Shown piece after piece: positions 35,113 to 43,779 of a DNA stretch of 64,000 nucleotides. This stretch comes from Anaerolineales bacterium (GTDB lineage Bacteria; Chloroflexota; Anaerolineae; Anaerolineales; UBA4823): the NCBI GenBank assembly GCA_016932955.1, contig JAFGBV010000189.1, forward strand, positions 1-64,000. The letters run 5' to 3'. Both the position numbers and the translations under genes were made by a program. Position 1 is the stretch's first letter. The number at the start of each line of letters is the position of its first letter. The notes beneath the pieces are model-generated. The model was not told the origin of the DNA and made no database searches. It saw nothing but the letters and a program-made list of their open reading frames with translations.

Positions 35113-35463
35113 CTATGCCGTATTGATCTTTGCCACTACCGTGGCGAATGCCTGCGGATCGCGCACTGCCATATCTGCCAGCATCTTGCGGTTGAGCGCA
35201 ATCTGGCTGACCTTCAGCCCGTGGATCAGGCGGCTGTAGGAAATCCCATTCAGTCGGGCAGCTGCGTTGATACGGGCAATCCACAGTTGGCGCAGGTCGC
35301 GTTTGCGCTGGCGGCGGTCGCGGTAAGAATACCACAGACTCTTCAGCATGGCCTCATTGGCCCGCCGGAACAGGCGGTGGCGGGTTCCAAATTGACCTTT
35401 ATTCAGTTTTAGTACTTTCTTGTGATGCTGGCGGCGATAAGGACCAGTTTTTACTCGAGACAT
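35113..35463 (-). CDS. rplT: Ribosomal protein L20
   Basis: A 116-aa L20 of normal length, with the basic N-terminal extension ([20 protein letters not shown]) that binds 23S rRNA and represses its own operon in other bacteria, and the globular C-terminal domain ([22 protein letters not shown]). The ATG at 35463 is chosen because the open frame before it lacks any L20 similarity. It is the last gene of the infC-rpmI-rplT order, with a 138-base gap after rpmI. Confidence 0.97.
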   Translation of the reverse strand: MSRVKTGPYRRQHHKKVLKLNKGQFGTRHRLFRRANEAMLKSLWYSYRDRRQRKRDLRQLWIARINAAARLNGISYSRLIHGLKVSQIALNRKMLADMAVRDPQAFATVVAKINTA

Positions 35464-35601
35464 TGTTTTCTCTCCTGCATACCCCTGGGCGCCGGGGAGG
35501 TGAGCGCGTTGCTCAACTTGTTCCCTGTTGCGTGCACCCAACGGCAGCAACAAAAAGGTGGGTAGGGTGAATTACAGAATAATTCGTTGATCTGCCTGGT
35601 T

Positions 35602-35838
35602 CTATTCAGCCTTCTTGATATAGGGAGCCAGGCGATGGACGCGCTTGACGATTCCGCGGCCTTTCACCGGGATCATTTCCATGAACAACTGCTTAGTGCG
35701 CTTGGATGTGCGGCGGCGCAGATGGCTTTTGCCGCCTTTGGTGCGCACCAGCATCCCGGAGCCAGTCACCCGGAAGCGCTTCGAAGTCGCCTTGTGGGTC
35801 TTCATCTTGTACTTGCTATCGGTTTTCTTGCGAGGCAC
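35602..35838 (-). CDS. rpmI: Ribosomal protein L35
   Basis: A 78-aa L35. The core KMKTHKATSKRFRVTGSGMLVR and SHLRRRTSKRTKQL are typical. The N-terminus has about ten extra residues (MPRKKTDSKY) before the usual start near MKTHK, and the C-terminus is also slightly long. It is a 50S subunit structural protein. It lies between the hairpin at 35868-35911 and rplT. Confidence 0.97.
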   Translation of the reverse strand: MPRKKTDSKYKMKTHKATSKRFRVTGSGMLVRTKGGKSHLRRRTSKRTKQLFMEMIPVKGRGIVKRVHRLAPYIKKAE

Positions 35839-35867
35839 AGCATTTCTCCTTCTTATACAAAACTCCC

Positions 35868-35911
35868 GGATAAAAGCGGGGCGTCCTGATCAGGACACCC
35901 CGCTTTTATCC
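35868..35911 (-). promoter_or_regulatory. Long hairpin between infC and rpmI
   Basis: A 44-bp near-perfect palindrome: GGATAAAAGCGGGG at one end, its complement at the other, and GTCCTGATCAGGAC in the middle, with a single mismatched pair. It sits in the 94-base gap between the infC stop and the rpmI start. On the RNA it is followed by GGGAGTTTTG, a weak U-tract. It could be a partial terminator, an RNase III site or the L20 autoregulatory target. Its position matches the place where E. coli L20 controls rpmI-rplT. Confidence 0.75.
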
Positions 35912-35932
35912 GCGGATGTAGTCCTACCGGAA

Positions 35933-36466
35933 TCAATCAGCTTTCTTAACCTTCTGCTTGGCAGGCGCCAGCACCATCAGCACACTGCGCCCCTCCATGG
36001 CGGGGGCCTGCTCCACGGTGGAGAGATCGGCCAGTTCTTCGGCAACCTCTTTCAAGTCGTTCAGCGCCAGATCAACATAGTCGATCTCACGCCCGCGGAA
36101 GCGGACACGTACTTTCACTTTGTTGCCATCCTCTAACCACTTACGAGCATCTTTGACTTTGAAAGAGCGGTGGTGAATGTTTGTTTTAGGGCGCAGGCGA
36201 ATCTCTTTGACTTCGATTTTTGTTTGTGCCTTGCGCGCTTCGCGCTCTTTCTTGGTCCGCTCGTACAGGAACTTCCCGAAATCCATTATCCTGCACACAG
36301 GTGGATCAGCGTTGGGGGCCACTTCAACCAGATCTAGATCGGCTTCGTTTGCCAGGCGTAGCGCTTCCTGGATGGAGACCACGCCGACGTTGTCATTGTT
36401 GGCGCCAATCAGGCGGACTTCCCTGACGCGAATTCCTTCGTTGATGCGATATCCTTGTGTGCTGAT
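35933..36466 (-). CDS. infC: Translation initiation factor IF-3, AUC start
   Basis: About 177 aa. The C-domain (RLRPKTNIHHRSFKVKD, RGREIDYVDLA) and N-domain are complete only if translation starts upstream of the first canonical codon (GTG at 36382), because the conserved RINEGIRVREVRLIGANNDNVGVV lies before it. In that frame the first codons after a TGA are CTT ATC AGC. A GAGGAG ribosome-binding site at 36478-36473 is six bases before the ATC at 36466, so AUC is the best start. E. coli infC uses AUU for autoregulation; AUC has been reported for Myxococcus. The gene has its own promoter. Confidence 0.93.
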   Translation of the reverse strand: MSTQGYRINEGIRVREVRLIGANNDNVGVVSIQEALRLANEADLDLVEVAPNADPPVCRIMDFGKFLYERTKKEREARKAQTKIEVKEIRLRPKTNIHHRSFKVKDARKWLEDGNKVKVRVRFRGREIDYVDLALNDLKEVAEELADLSTVEQAPAMEGRSVLMVLAPAKQKVKKAD

Positions 36467-36533
36467 AAGTCACTCCTCTTTCGGTAAGCAGTTAAGTACG
36501 GCTGATTGCCACGATTGGCATTTAGCGTGCCCG

Positions 36534-36563
36534 ATGATACCACACACCTCGCAGAATCGTCAA
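36534..36563 (-). promoter_or_regulatory. Promoter of infC-rpmI-rplT
   Basis: On the minus strand TTGACG (36563-36558) is followed by an 18-base spacer and TATCAT (36539-36534). The same two hexamers occur at the hrcA promoter. It lies downstream of thrS, so the infC operon does not depend on the thrS T-box. Confidence 0.75.
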
Positions 36564-36589
36564 CATCTCGCAGCAATCAAAAAATGGTT

Positions 36590-36614
36590 CATTGGAATTG
36601 CTGTGACAGAGGGC
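36590..36614 (+). repeat. Dispersed intergenic repeat, copy B
   Basis: This copy begins CATTGGAATTG and ends CTGTGACAGAGGGC; one base shorter than copy A, with about 22 of 25 aligned bases identical. It lies between the thrS stop and the infC promoter, opposite to the genes. Confidence 0.65.
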
Positions 36615-36652
36615 AGGCGGTTTTTACCCACCGGCGGGGTGGGGGAAAGCCA

Positions 36653-38446
36653 CTATTTTTTATTCTGGATTTCCTGCTTAGCCAGTTCCAGGAAATCTGC
36701 TACCGCCATTGGCCCAGGATTTTCTCCGGAACGCAGGCGCAGAGCTACCTGGTTCTGTTCCATCTCCTTATCGCCGACAACCAACATATAGGGGATTTTC
36801 TGCATTTGGGCGTCGCGGATCTTGGCATTCATCCGTTCATTGCGATCATCCACTTTGACGCGCAGCCCAGCGGCCTTGAGATTCTTGGCGACTTCGGCAG
36901 CATAATCCACGTGGCGGTCGGCAATCGGCACCAGCACTGCCTGCACAGGCGCCAGCCAGATCGGGAAGGCGCCGGCATAATGCTCGATCAGCACGCCAAA
37001 GAAACGCTCTATACTGCCAAGCAGGGCGCGGTGGATCATGTAGGGTCTTTGGAGCTGGCCTTCCGCGTTGACAAAGGTCAGGTCGAAGCGTTCTGGCAGG
37101 TTGAAATCGAACTGGATCGTAGAAAGCTGCCATTCACGGCTCAGGGCGTCGCGCAATTTGAGATCGATCTTAGGGCCGTAGAAGGCCCCGCCGCCGGAAT
37201 CCACCTCGTAGGGCAGATTCACCCGCTGCAACGATGCTTCCAGGGCAGCCTCGGCATCTCGCCAGTGGGGCGCGTCCCCCACCGATTTCTCGGGCCGGGT
37301 GCTCAGGTAAGCCTTGAAATCGTTGAAGCCGAAGGCACGCAGCATATCCAGGCAGAAGTTGAGCACGAAATCGATCTCTGCTGGCATCTGGTCGGGACGG
37401 CAGAAGTGGTGGGCATCGTCTTGGGTAAAGCCGCGCACCCGCAGCAAACCGTGCAGTACGCCGCTGCGCTCGTAGCGATAGACCGTACCGCGCTCGGCAA
37501 AGCGCATCGGCAGGTCACGGTACGAACGCATGTGACTTTTATAGATGTGCAGATGGAAGGGGCAATTCATCGGCTTGAGGTAATACTTCTGGCCATCGAT
37601 ATCCACCGGAGCATACATGTTTTCCGTGTAAAAGTCCAGATGCCCACTCGTCTCCCATAACTGCGCCTTGCCGATATGGGGCGAGTAAACGAAATCGTAG
37701 CCCGCTTGCTCGTGCTGGGCGTTCCAGTAATCCTCAACCAGCATGCGAACCATTGCGCCTTTGGGGTGCCACAGGATCAGACCAGCGCCGACCTCGTCAT
37801 TGATGCTGAACAGATCAAGGTCGCGGCCCAGTTTGCGATGGTCGCGGCGCTCGGCCTCTTCCAGTTTCCACAAGTATTCTTTCATCTCATCAGCAGTCTT
37901 CCAGGCCGTGCCGTAGATGCGCTGCAGCATTTTATTTTTCTCGTCGCCGCGCCAGTAAGCCCCGGCAACCTGCATCAGCTTGATCGCTGAGGGGTTGATC
38001 TGGCGCGTGGATTCGACGTGCGGGCCGCGGCACAGGTCGACGAAGGTGTCAGACTTATAAATGGAAATCTCTGGCTTCGTGTCCAGCGGGTTGCCGTACT
38101 CGTCCATGCCGCCTTTTTCCAGCCCGGCGATCAGCTCCAGTTTGTAGGGCTGATCCTTGAAGATCTCGCGCGCCTGGTCGGCAGAGAGCACCTGGCGCTC
38201 GAATTTATGGTTCCCGGCGATGATCTGGCGCATGCGCTTCTCGATCTTTTCCAGGTCTTCAGGAGTCAGCGTGCGCGGCAGGTCAAAATCATAATAGAAG
38301 CCGTTTTCAACCGGCGGGCCGATGGTGTACTTGGCCTCTGGTATCATCTCGACTACGGCCTGCGCCATGATATGCGCCGCTGAATGGCGGATGCGGTACA
38401 GCTCCGTATCTTCGTATCGTTCTTGCGGGTGCTGTTTTTCAGACAT
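36653..38446 (-). CDS. thrS: Threonyl-tRNA synthetase without TGS domain
   Basis: About 597 aa, a class II synthetase that charges tRNA-Thr. It begins at once with the editing domain (HSAAH at about residues 22-26, later DLCRGPHV with the Cys/His zinc set), then motif 1, motif 2 (FRNERG-like: YERSGVLHGLLRVRGFTQDDAH), motif 3 (GSIERFFGVLIEH) and the anticodon-binding domain. The N-terminal TGS domain of E. coli ThrRS (about 60 residues) is absent, as in a subset of bacteria. The ATG at 38446 has an AAGGAGG site. A T-box leader precedes it. Confidence 0.95.
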   Translation of the reverse strand: MSEKQHPQERYEDTELYRIRHSAAHIMAQAVVEMIPEAKYTIGPPVENGFYYDFDLPRTLTPEDLEKIEKRMRQIIAGNHKFERQVLSADQAREIFKDQPYKLELIAGLEKGGMDEYGNPLDTKPEISIYKSDTFVDLCRGPHVESTRQINPSAIKLMQVAGAYWRGDEKNKMLQRIYGTAWKTADEMKEYLWKLEEAERRDHRKLGRDLDLFSINDEVGAGLILWHPKGAMVRMLVEDYWNAQHEQAGYDFVYSPHIGKAQLWETSGHLDFYTENMYAPVDIDGQKYYLKPMNCPFHLHIYKSHMRSYRDLPMRFAERGTVYRYERSGVLHGLLRVRGFTQDDAHHFCRPDQMPAEIDFVLNFCLDMLRAFGFNDFKAYLSTRPEKSVGDAPHWRDAEAALEASLQRVNLPYEVDSGGGAFYGPKIDLKLRDALSREWQLSTIQFDFNLPERFDLTFVNAEGQLQRPYMIHRALLGSIERFFGVLIEHYAGAFPIWLAPVQAVLVPIADRHVDYAAEVAKNLKAAGLRVKVDDRNERMNAKIRDAQMQKIPYMLVVGDKEMEQNQVALRLRSGENPGPMAVADFLELAKQEIQNKK

Positions 38447-38469
38447 TTTTGCCTCCTTCTTTGTAAACA

Positions 38470-38750
38470 AAAACTCTCGCCCTGCTGGGGCGAGAGTTGC
38501 CAGAATACATTCTCACGCGGTTCCACCCAGATTCGAGCCGGCGAGCAATCTGCTCTGCAGGCCCATCTCTTGGGACAGATAACGGTGTCACCCGTTCACC
38601 TTACTTGGGCAGCGCCCTTTGGGGGTCACGCTCGCGGGGGGTTTTGGCCGGTTGGCTGCCGCAGGAGACTCTCAGCCGCTGATCTCCATTTTCTGTCGGT
38701 TCTCACCCGGTTACTCGTCCCGGTCAGTACGTTTCTCTTTCTAAGTTGAG
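38470..38750 (-). ncRNA. T-box riboswitch, thrS leader
   Basis: The minus-strand leader contains a perfect T-box core TGGGTGGAACCGCG (38529-38516). It is preceded by a long stem I region (about 38640-38730, with an AGTAA segment near the 5' side) and followed by a classic terminator: a 9-bp stem CTCTCGCCC/GGGCGAGAG and TTTTTGTTT, about 38472-38495. An ACC threonine triplet on the 3' side of stem I (about 38652) is a weak candidate specifier. Uncharged tRNA-Thr should favour the antiterminator and raise thrS expression. Confidence 0.92.
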
Positions 38751-38754
38751 CCGG

Positions 38755-38782
38755 ATTATACCAGAGATCGCTGAATGTGCAA
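38755..38782 (-). promoter_or_regulatory. Promoter for thrS
   Basis: TTGCAC (38782-38777) and a perfect TATAAT (38760-38755) with a 16-base spacer on the minus strand give a transcript that starts just before T-box stem I. Confidence 0.82.
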
Positions 38783-38800
38783 GATGGAGTTAGCGGGGTT

Positions 38801-38826
38801 CATCGGGAATTGCCGTGACAGATGGC
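38801..38826 (+). repeat. Dispersed intergenic repeat, copy A
   Basis: This copy begins CATCGGGAATT and ends CCGTGACAGATGGC, and is followed by GGCAGGCGATGG...CCATTGCC, which can fold into a bulged stem. It lies between the thrS and hrcA promoters, in the hrcA orientation. Confidence 0.65.
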
Positions 38827-38919
38827 TGGGGCAGGCGATGGCGGGTATTGACCATTGCCCACCACGGGAATGCGCATCTGTTTTTTTATCAGAATTTTGT
38901 AAGAAATAATCTTCCCCGC

Positions 38920-38948
38920 TTGACGCTCTTTCCCCCTCATGGTATCAT
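38920..38948 (+). promoter_or_regulatory. Promoter of the hrcA operon
   Basis: TTGACG at 38920-38925, a 17-base spacer and TATCAT at 38943-38948 place the start about ten bases before the CIRCE element, so HrcA bound to CIRCE would block transcription or elongation. Confidence 0.85.
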
Positions 38949-38961
38949 CAATCTGCAATCA

Positions 38962-38988
38962 TTAGCACTCTCGTATCGAGAGTGCTAA
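38962..38988 (+). promoter_or_regulatory. CIRCE element (HrcA operator)
   Basis: A perfect TTAGCACTC, nine-base spacer and GAGTGCTAA inverted repeat, identical to the consensus CIRCE. It lies 15 bases upstream of the hrcA start and controls the downstream hrcA-grpE-dnaK-dnaJ operon by heat-shock derepression. Confidence 0.97.
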
Positions 38989-39003
38989 ACTTGTGGTGAA
39001 ACA

Positions 39004-40041
39004 ATGACTGTTCCGAATGAACGCCAACGGCTGATCCTGGCTATGATCATCCACGCTTATGTGGAGACGGCGCAACCTATTGGCTCTCAGCATCTGGTGG
39101 ATCGTTACCACCTGGATGTGAGCCCTGCCACGGTGCGCAATGTGATGGTAGACCTCACCGATGCCGGTTACCTGCGCCAGCCGCATACTTCCGCCGGACG
39201 CGTGCCCACCGAGGACGGCTACCGTTACTTTGTGCGCCAGTTAATGGGACAAACTGAGCTGCCTGCCGATACGCGGCGTACGATCACGCACCAGTTCTAT
39301 CAGGTTGGGCAAGATGTCAACCGTTGGATGCGCCTGGCGGCCTCTGTGTTGGCGCACCAGTCGCAGGCGGCTTCGCTGGTCACAGCGCCGCACCCCGAAC
39401 AAGTGCGTTTCAAGCACCTCAGCCTGATCTCTACCCATGGCCGGCAGGTGCTCATGGTTATGGTCTGGTCGGGTGGGCAGGTGTGCCAGCAAGTGCTCAC
39501 CCTGGCGGAGCCGGTCTCCCAAGAACAGCTGAGCACTGCGGCAGATCATCTGAACCAGGTTTGCGAAGGTCTGGATGCTGATGGTATTACTGCGCTGGTA
39601 GATCAATTTGAGGCCCTCGAGCAGGATGTGATTAAGCTGGTGGGTGAGGAAATGGTGCGCATGAAGCGTCCCGTTGCCGGTGAGGTGTATCGTGATGGTC
39701 TGACCAATGTGCTCTCCGAGCCAGAATTTTCTGAGTCGGAAAGCGCCCGCAAAGCTTTGCGCGTTCTGGAAGAGCACTCGATGCTTGAAGATTTGCTCTC
39801 TCGCACTGTGTTGAACAGCAGAGTGGATGATGTCCAGATCCTGATCGGCGGTGAAGGCACCTGGGAAGAGCTGCGCGACTGCTCCATGGTGTTGGCGCGC
39901 TACGGCGCTCCCGGCCTGGTGACGGGAGCGGTGGGCGTGGTTGGTCCCACCCGTATGTCTTACGGGCACACGGTCTCGACGGTGCGCTTTGTTTCCGCCT
40001 TGCTCAGCGATTTGGTGATGGATATGTTGATTGACGAATAA
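39004..40041 (+). CDS. hrcA: Heat-inducible transcription repressor HrcA
   Basis: A 345-aa HrcA. The N-terminal winged helix (NERQRLILAMIIHAYVETAQPIGSQHL) and its recognition stretch (DVSPATVRNVMVDLTDAGYLRQPHTSAGRVPT) are highly typical. The GAF-like dimer domain and C-terminal arm (GPTRMSYGHTVSTVRFVSALLSDLV) complete it. It binds the CIRCE element just upstream, forming the expected autoregulatory loop. It is the first gene of hrcA-grpE-dnaK-dnaJ-prmA. Confidence 0.97.
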   Translation: MTVPNERQRLILAMIIHAYVETAQPIGSQHLVDRYHLDVSPATVRNVMVDLTDAGYLRQPHTSAGRVPTEDGYRYFVRQLMGQTELPADTRRTITHQFYQVGQDVNRWMRLAASVLAHQSQAASLVTAPHPEQVRFKHLSLISTHGRQVLMVMVWSGGQVCQQVLTLAEPVSQEQLSTAADHLNQVCEGLDADGITALVDQFEALEQDVIKLVGEEMVRMKRPVAGEVYRDGLTNVLSEPEFSESESARKALRVLEEHSMLEDLLSRTVLNSRVDDVQILIGGEGTWEELRDCSMVLARYGAPGLVTGAVGVVGPTRMSYGHTVSTVRFVSALLSDLVMDMLIDE

Positions 40042-40059
40042 TAAGTAGAGGAATGATTG

Positions 40060-40611
40060 ATGACACCACGCAAGCGAAAATTACCCGAAGATGTTGTAGA
40101 AGAAGGCCTCTCAACACAACCTGCAGGAGCAGAGGCGAGCGAGGCGGAGATTGAAAGATTGAAAACAGAGTTGGAACAAGCGCTGGCGAAAGCGGCCGAA
40201 AATCTGGATGGGTGGCAGCGCACGCTGGCGGATTTCTCGAACTATAAACGACGTGTGGATCGCGATCAGGCGCAGATGTCCCAGTCTGCTGCCGGTAATG
40301 CCATCCGCCGCTACCTGGATATCGCCGATGACCTGGAACGCGCCTTGCAGAATCGCCCTCAGGACGGAGATGGTGCAAAGTGGGCTGAAGGTATTGATCT
40401 GATCTACCGCAAGCTTCTCAATGCCTTTGACGCAGATGGCGTCAAGATGATGGAAGTGACCGATCAGTTCTTTGATCCAAACCTGCACGAGGCCATTTCA
40501 CAAGAGGATAGCCCCAACCACGAGAGTGGTCAGGTGATTGGCGTTGTGCAGGCTGGCTATGTGTTAGGCGACCGTGTTCTGCGCCCCGCGCGGGTGCGTG
40601 TGGCAAGATGA
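40060..40611 (+). CDS. grpE: Nucleotide exchange factor GrpE
   Basis: A 183-aa GrpE with a charged N-terminal tail, a long dimerising helix (EIERLKTELEQALAKAAENLDGWQRTLADFSNYKRR) and the C-terminal beta-wing (ADGVKMMEVTDQFFDPNLHEAI, then GQVIGVVQAGYVLGDRVLRPARV). It exchanges ADP on DnaK. The ATG at 40060 follows a GAGG site; a TTG one codon earlier is less likely. It is 18 bases after hrcA. Confidence 0.95.
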   Translation: MTPRKRKLPEDVVEEGLSTQPAGAEASEAEIERLKTELEQALAKAAENLDGWQRTLADFSNYKRRVDRDQAQMSQSAAGNAIRRYLDIADDLERALQNRPQDGDGAKWAEGIDLIYRKLLNAFDADGVKMMEVTDQFFDPNLHEAISQEDSPNHESGQVIGVVQAGYVLGDRVLRPARVRVAR

Positions 40612-40663
40612 GACCTTTTTCGATCTATAGTACTCTTAATCAAACAACGAGGAGCATGCAATT

Positions 40664-42577
40664 ATGGGCAAAATTATAGGAATTGACCTGGGCACAACAA
40701 ACTCGGTGGTCGCAGTGATGGAGGGCGGTGAGCCGATTGTAATCCCATCTGCAGAAGGCGAGCGCCTGGTGCCCTCTGTGGTGGCGGTCAACAAGAATCA
40801 CGAGCGCCTGGTGGGTCGCGTGGCGCGCAATCAGGCTGTGGTTAATCCTGAAAACACCATCTTTTCGATCAAACGTTTCATGGGGCGCAAGTACGACGAC
40901 CCCGAAGTGCAGCGCGCCCTCACCCGCGTGCCCTACAGAGTGGCCAAAGCACCCAATGGGGATGTGCGCGTGGTGCTGGATGGACGCGAGTACTCGCCGC
41001 CTGAGATCTCTGCCATGATCTTGGGCAAGCTTAAAACCGACGCTGAGGCCTACCTCGGCGAGACTGTCACTCAGGCGGTTATCACAGTGCCTGCTTACTT
41101 TAATGACGCTCAGCGCAATGCTACCAAAGACTCCGGCAAGATAGCTGGGCTTGAAGTGTTGCGCATCATCAATGAGCCAACGGCTTCTTCCCTGGCTTAT
41201 GGCCTGGATAAGAAAAAAGATGAGGTGATTGCAGTCTATGACCTGGGCGGCGGCACCTTTGATATCTCCATCCTCGATGTCGGAGATGGCGTTTTTCAGG
41301 TGCGCTCCACTAATGGAAATACCTTCTTGGGCGGCGATGATTTCGATATACGCGTGATCGATTACCTTGCCGATGAGTTCAAGCGTGAGAACGGCATTGA
41401 CCTGCGTTCTGACCGCCAGGCGCTGCAGCGTCTGCGTGAGGCGGCAGAAAAGGCTAAGATCGAGCTTTCGAGCATGATGCAAACCGAAGTAAACCTGCCT
41501 TATGTCACCGCCGATGCCGCTGGTCCCAAGCACCTGGTCACGACCCTCACCCGCTCCAAGCTGGAGCAGTTGACCGGAGAGCTGGTTGAACTCTCCTTAG
41601 GCCCGGTGAAGCAGGCGCTGCGCGATGCCAGCCTTGAGCCAGCCCAGATCAGCGAGGTGGTGCTGGTTGGGGGCATGACGCGTATGCCTGCCGTGCAAGA
41701 AGCAGTACGCCGCCTGTTTAATAAAGACCCCCACAAGGGCGTCAATCCCGACGAGGTCGTGGCGGTTGGCGCAGCCATCCAGGCGGGTGTTTTGGGCGGG
41801 GATGTGAAAGATATCCTCCTGCTCGATGTGACCCCACTGACCCTCTCCGTTGAGACCTTGGGCGCCGTGGCTACCCCTATCATCGAGCGCAACACTACCA
41901 TCCCCACCCGCAAGAGCCAGGTTTTTTCCACTGCCAGCGACAATCAGCCGCAGGTAGAGATCCATGTTCTGCAGGGCGAGCGCCCCATGGCAGCCGACAA
42001 CAAGACCCTGGGCAAATTCATCCTGGATGGCATTCCTCCCGCGCCACGCGGCCTCCCGCAGATCGAGGTGACCTTCGATATCGATGCCAACGGCATTCTC
42101 AAAGTCACTGCGCAAGATAAGGCGACCGGGCGCAGCCAGCATATCACTATCACCGCCTCCTCCGGCCTGAATGACGCCGAGGTGGAACGCATGCGTCGCG
42201 AGGCTGAAGCCCATGCCGACGAGGATAAAAAGCGCAAAGAGCTCATCGAGGCGCACAATATTGCCGACAATGCGGTTTACACAGCCGAAAAAGCGCTGCG
42301 CGATTTTGGTGAGAAGGTGCCTGCCGATACCAAGAGCAAGGTGGAAGCGGAGATTGCCAATGTCAAAAAGGAGTTGGAGAGCGAAGATGCCGCTAAGATC
42401 AAAGCCGCTACCGACCAGCTCTTCCAGGTCATCCAGCAGATTGGTGCTTCTGTCTATGGACAGGCAGGTCCCAGCGTGGGCGAAGAGCCTGGCCCCGCCC
42501 CCGAAGGCGGTCCCCCCGCGGACGATTCGGGCGGCGATGACAACGTGGTTGATGGCGAGTTCCGCTCTGTGCCGTAA
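40664..42577 (+). CDS. dnaK: Chaperone DnaK (Hsp70)
   Basis: A 637-aa Hsp70. The ATPase domain starts with [18 protein letters not shown], has the second phosphate loop [13 protein letters not shown] and the adenosine motif [15 protein letters not shown]. The hydrophobic linker reads [13 protein letters not shown], and the substrate domain and helical lid follow. The C-terminus ends in an acidic Gly-rich tail ([13 protein letters not shown]), close to the usual EEVD-like bacterial tail. A GAGGAG ribosome-binding site precedes the ATG. Confidence 0.98.
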   Translation: MGKIIGIDLGTTNSVVAVMEGGEPIVIPSAEGERLVPSVVAVNKNHERLVGRVARNQAVVNPENTIFSIKRFMGRKYDDPEVQRALTRVPYRVAKAPNGDVRVVLDGREYSPPEISAMILGKLKTDAEAYLGETVTQAVITVPAYFNDAQRNATKDSGKIAGLEVLRIINEPTASSLAYGLDKKKDEVIAVYDLGGGTFDISILDVGDGVFQVRSTNGNTFLGGDDFDIRVIDYLADEFKRENGIDLRSDRQALQRLREAAEKAKIELSSMMQTEVNLPYVTADAAGPKHLVTTLTRSKLEQLTGELVELSLGPVKQALRDASLEPAQISEVVLVGGMTRMPAVQEAVRRLFNKDPHKGVNPDEVVAVGAAIQAGVLGGDVKDILLLDVTPLTLSVETLGAVATPIIERNTTIPTRKSQVFSTASDNQPQVEIHVLQGERPMAADNKTLGKFILDGIPPAPRGLPQIEVTFDIDANGILKVTAQDKATGRSQHITITASSGLNDAEVERMRREAEAHADEDKKRKELIEAHNIADNAVYTAEKALRDFGEKVPADTKSKVEAEIANVKKELESEDAAKIKAATDQLFQVIQQIGASVYGQAGPSVGEEPGPAPEGGPPADDSGGDDNVVDGEFRSVP

Positions 42578-42657
42578 GTGTTGAGTCAAAAGTGGAGATC
42601 TGTCGGCTGGGTGGGCTGCTGGCGGATCTCCGATCTCTCTGTGATGTGAAATAACCA

Positions 42658-43779
42658 ATGCCTCGCGATTATTACGAAATCCTCGAAGTGCCGCGCACGG
42701 CAACTAGCGAAGATTTGAAAGCGGCCTTCCGCAAGCAGGCGCGTAAATATCACCCTGATGTAAGCCAGGAGTCTAACGCCGAAGAACGCTTCAAAGAGAT
42801 CAACGAGGCGTATGCTGTTCTTTCTGATCCCGAAAAACGCGCTGCTTATGATCGTTATGGTCATGCCGGCGTGCAGGGCATGGGCGGAGTGCCCGATTTC
42901 TCCACGGTCGATTTTTCGGACATCTTTGAGGAACTCTTCGGCGGGTTGGGCGGCTTTGGGCGCTCCAGCCGCCGCTCGCGCAATGTACCCCGCCGCGGCG
43001 GCGACCTGCAGTACCGCCTCGACCTGACCTTCGAGGAGTCGATCTTTGGTGTAGAGAAAGAGATCGAGATCAATCGCGATGAGATTTGCGAAGCTTGCCA
43101 GGGCAAAGGCGCTGAGCCGGGCACCTCGCCAACGCGCTGTCCCACCTGTAACGGGAGCGGCGAGGTGCGCCAGGTGCGCCAGACCTTGCTTGGTTCGATG
43201 GTCCAGGTATCCACCTGCCCCAACTGCAATGGGAGCGGCGAGATTATCTCCACGCCCTGCAAGGTATGCGGCGGGCGTGGCCAGGTGCGCCGCACGCGCA
43301 AGAAGGTTGTCAATGTGCCTGCGGGGGTTGACACCGGCAACCAGATTCGCCTGGCGGGTGAAGGCCAGCCGGGCATTAATGGCGGCCCGACCGGTAATTT
43401 ATATCTTCTTATCCAGGTTAAGCCGCACCAGTATTTTCGCCGTCGCGAGAATGATATCCTTCTCGATCTGAACATCAACGTTGCCCAGGCTGCCCTGGGA
43501 GCTGAAGTGGAAGTTCCCACGGTGGATGGCCCGGCGCGCCTCAAGATCCCTGCGGGCATCCAACCCGGCAAGGTGCTGCGTATTCGCGGCAAGGGTGTTC
43601 CCCACCTGCGCAGCAACGGGCGAGGCGACCAGATGGTTGTCGTGAACGTGCAGACTCCTCAATCCCTGACAGGCGAACAGCGCGAGCTCTTTGAAAAACT
43701 TTCTCACAGTCTGGGTAGCGAGGTACTCCCCTCTGAGCGCGGCTTTCTGGATTGGCTCAAAGAGACCCTGGGGGGATAG
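42658..43779 (+). CDS. dnaJ: Chaperone DnaJ (Hsp40)
   Basis: A 373-aa type I DnaJ. The J domain (residues 1-70) has the HPD motif in KYHPDVS. A short Gly/Phe region (GGLGGFGRSSRR) follows. Four zinc-binding CxxCxGxG repeats are visible (CEACQGKG, CPTCNGSG, CPNCNGSG, CKVCGGRG), then the C-terminal beta domains. The gene is 80 bases after dnaK; prmA begins on its stop codon. Confidence 0.98.
   Translation: MPRDYYEILEVPRTATSEDLKAAFRKQARKYHPDVSQESNAEERFKEINEAYAVLSDPEKRAAYDRYGHAGVQGMGGVPDFSTVDFSDIFEELFGGLGGFGRSSRRSRNVPRRGGDLQYRLDLTFEESIFGVEKEIEINRDEICEACQGKGAEPGTSPTRCPTCNGSGEVRQVRQTLLGSMVQVSTCPNCNGSGEIISTPCKVCGGRGQVRRTRKKVVNVPAGVDTGNQIRLAGEGQPGINGGPTGNLYLLIQVKPHQYFRRRENDILLDLNINVAQAALGAEVEVPTVDGPARLKIPAGIQPGKVLRIRGKGVPHLRSNGRGDQMVVVNVQTPQSLTGEQRELFEKLSHSLGSEVLPSERGFLDWLKETLGG

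Noticed and set aside
36506..37660. 384-aa plus-strand frame opposite thrS
   Set aside because: Antisense shadow; thrS has all class II synthetase motifs.
41597..42703. 368-aa minus-strand open frame opposite dnaK
   Set aside because: It is an antisense shadow of a highly conserved gene in GC-rich DNA and shows no recognisable domain.
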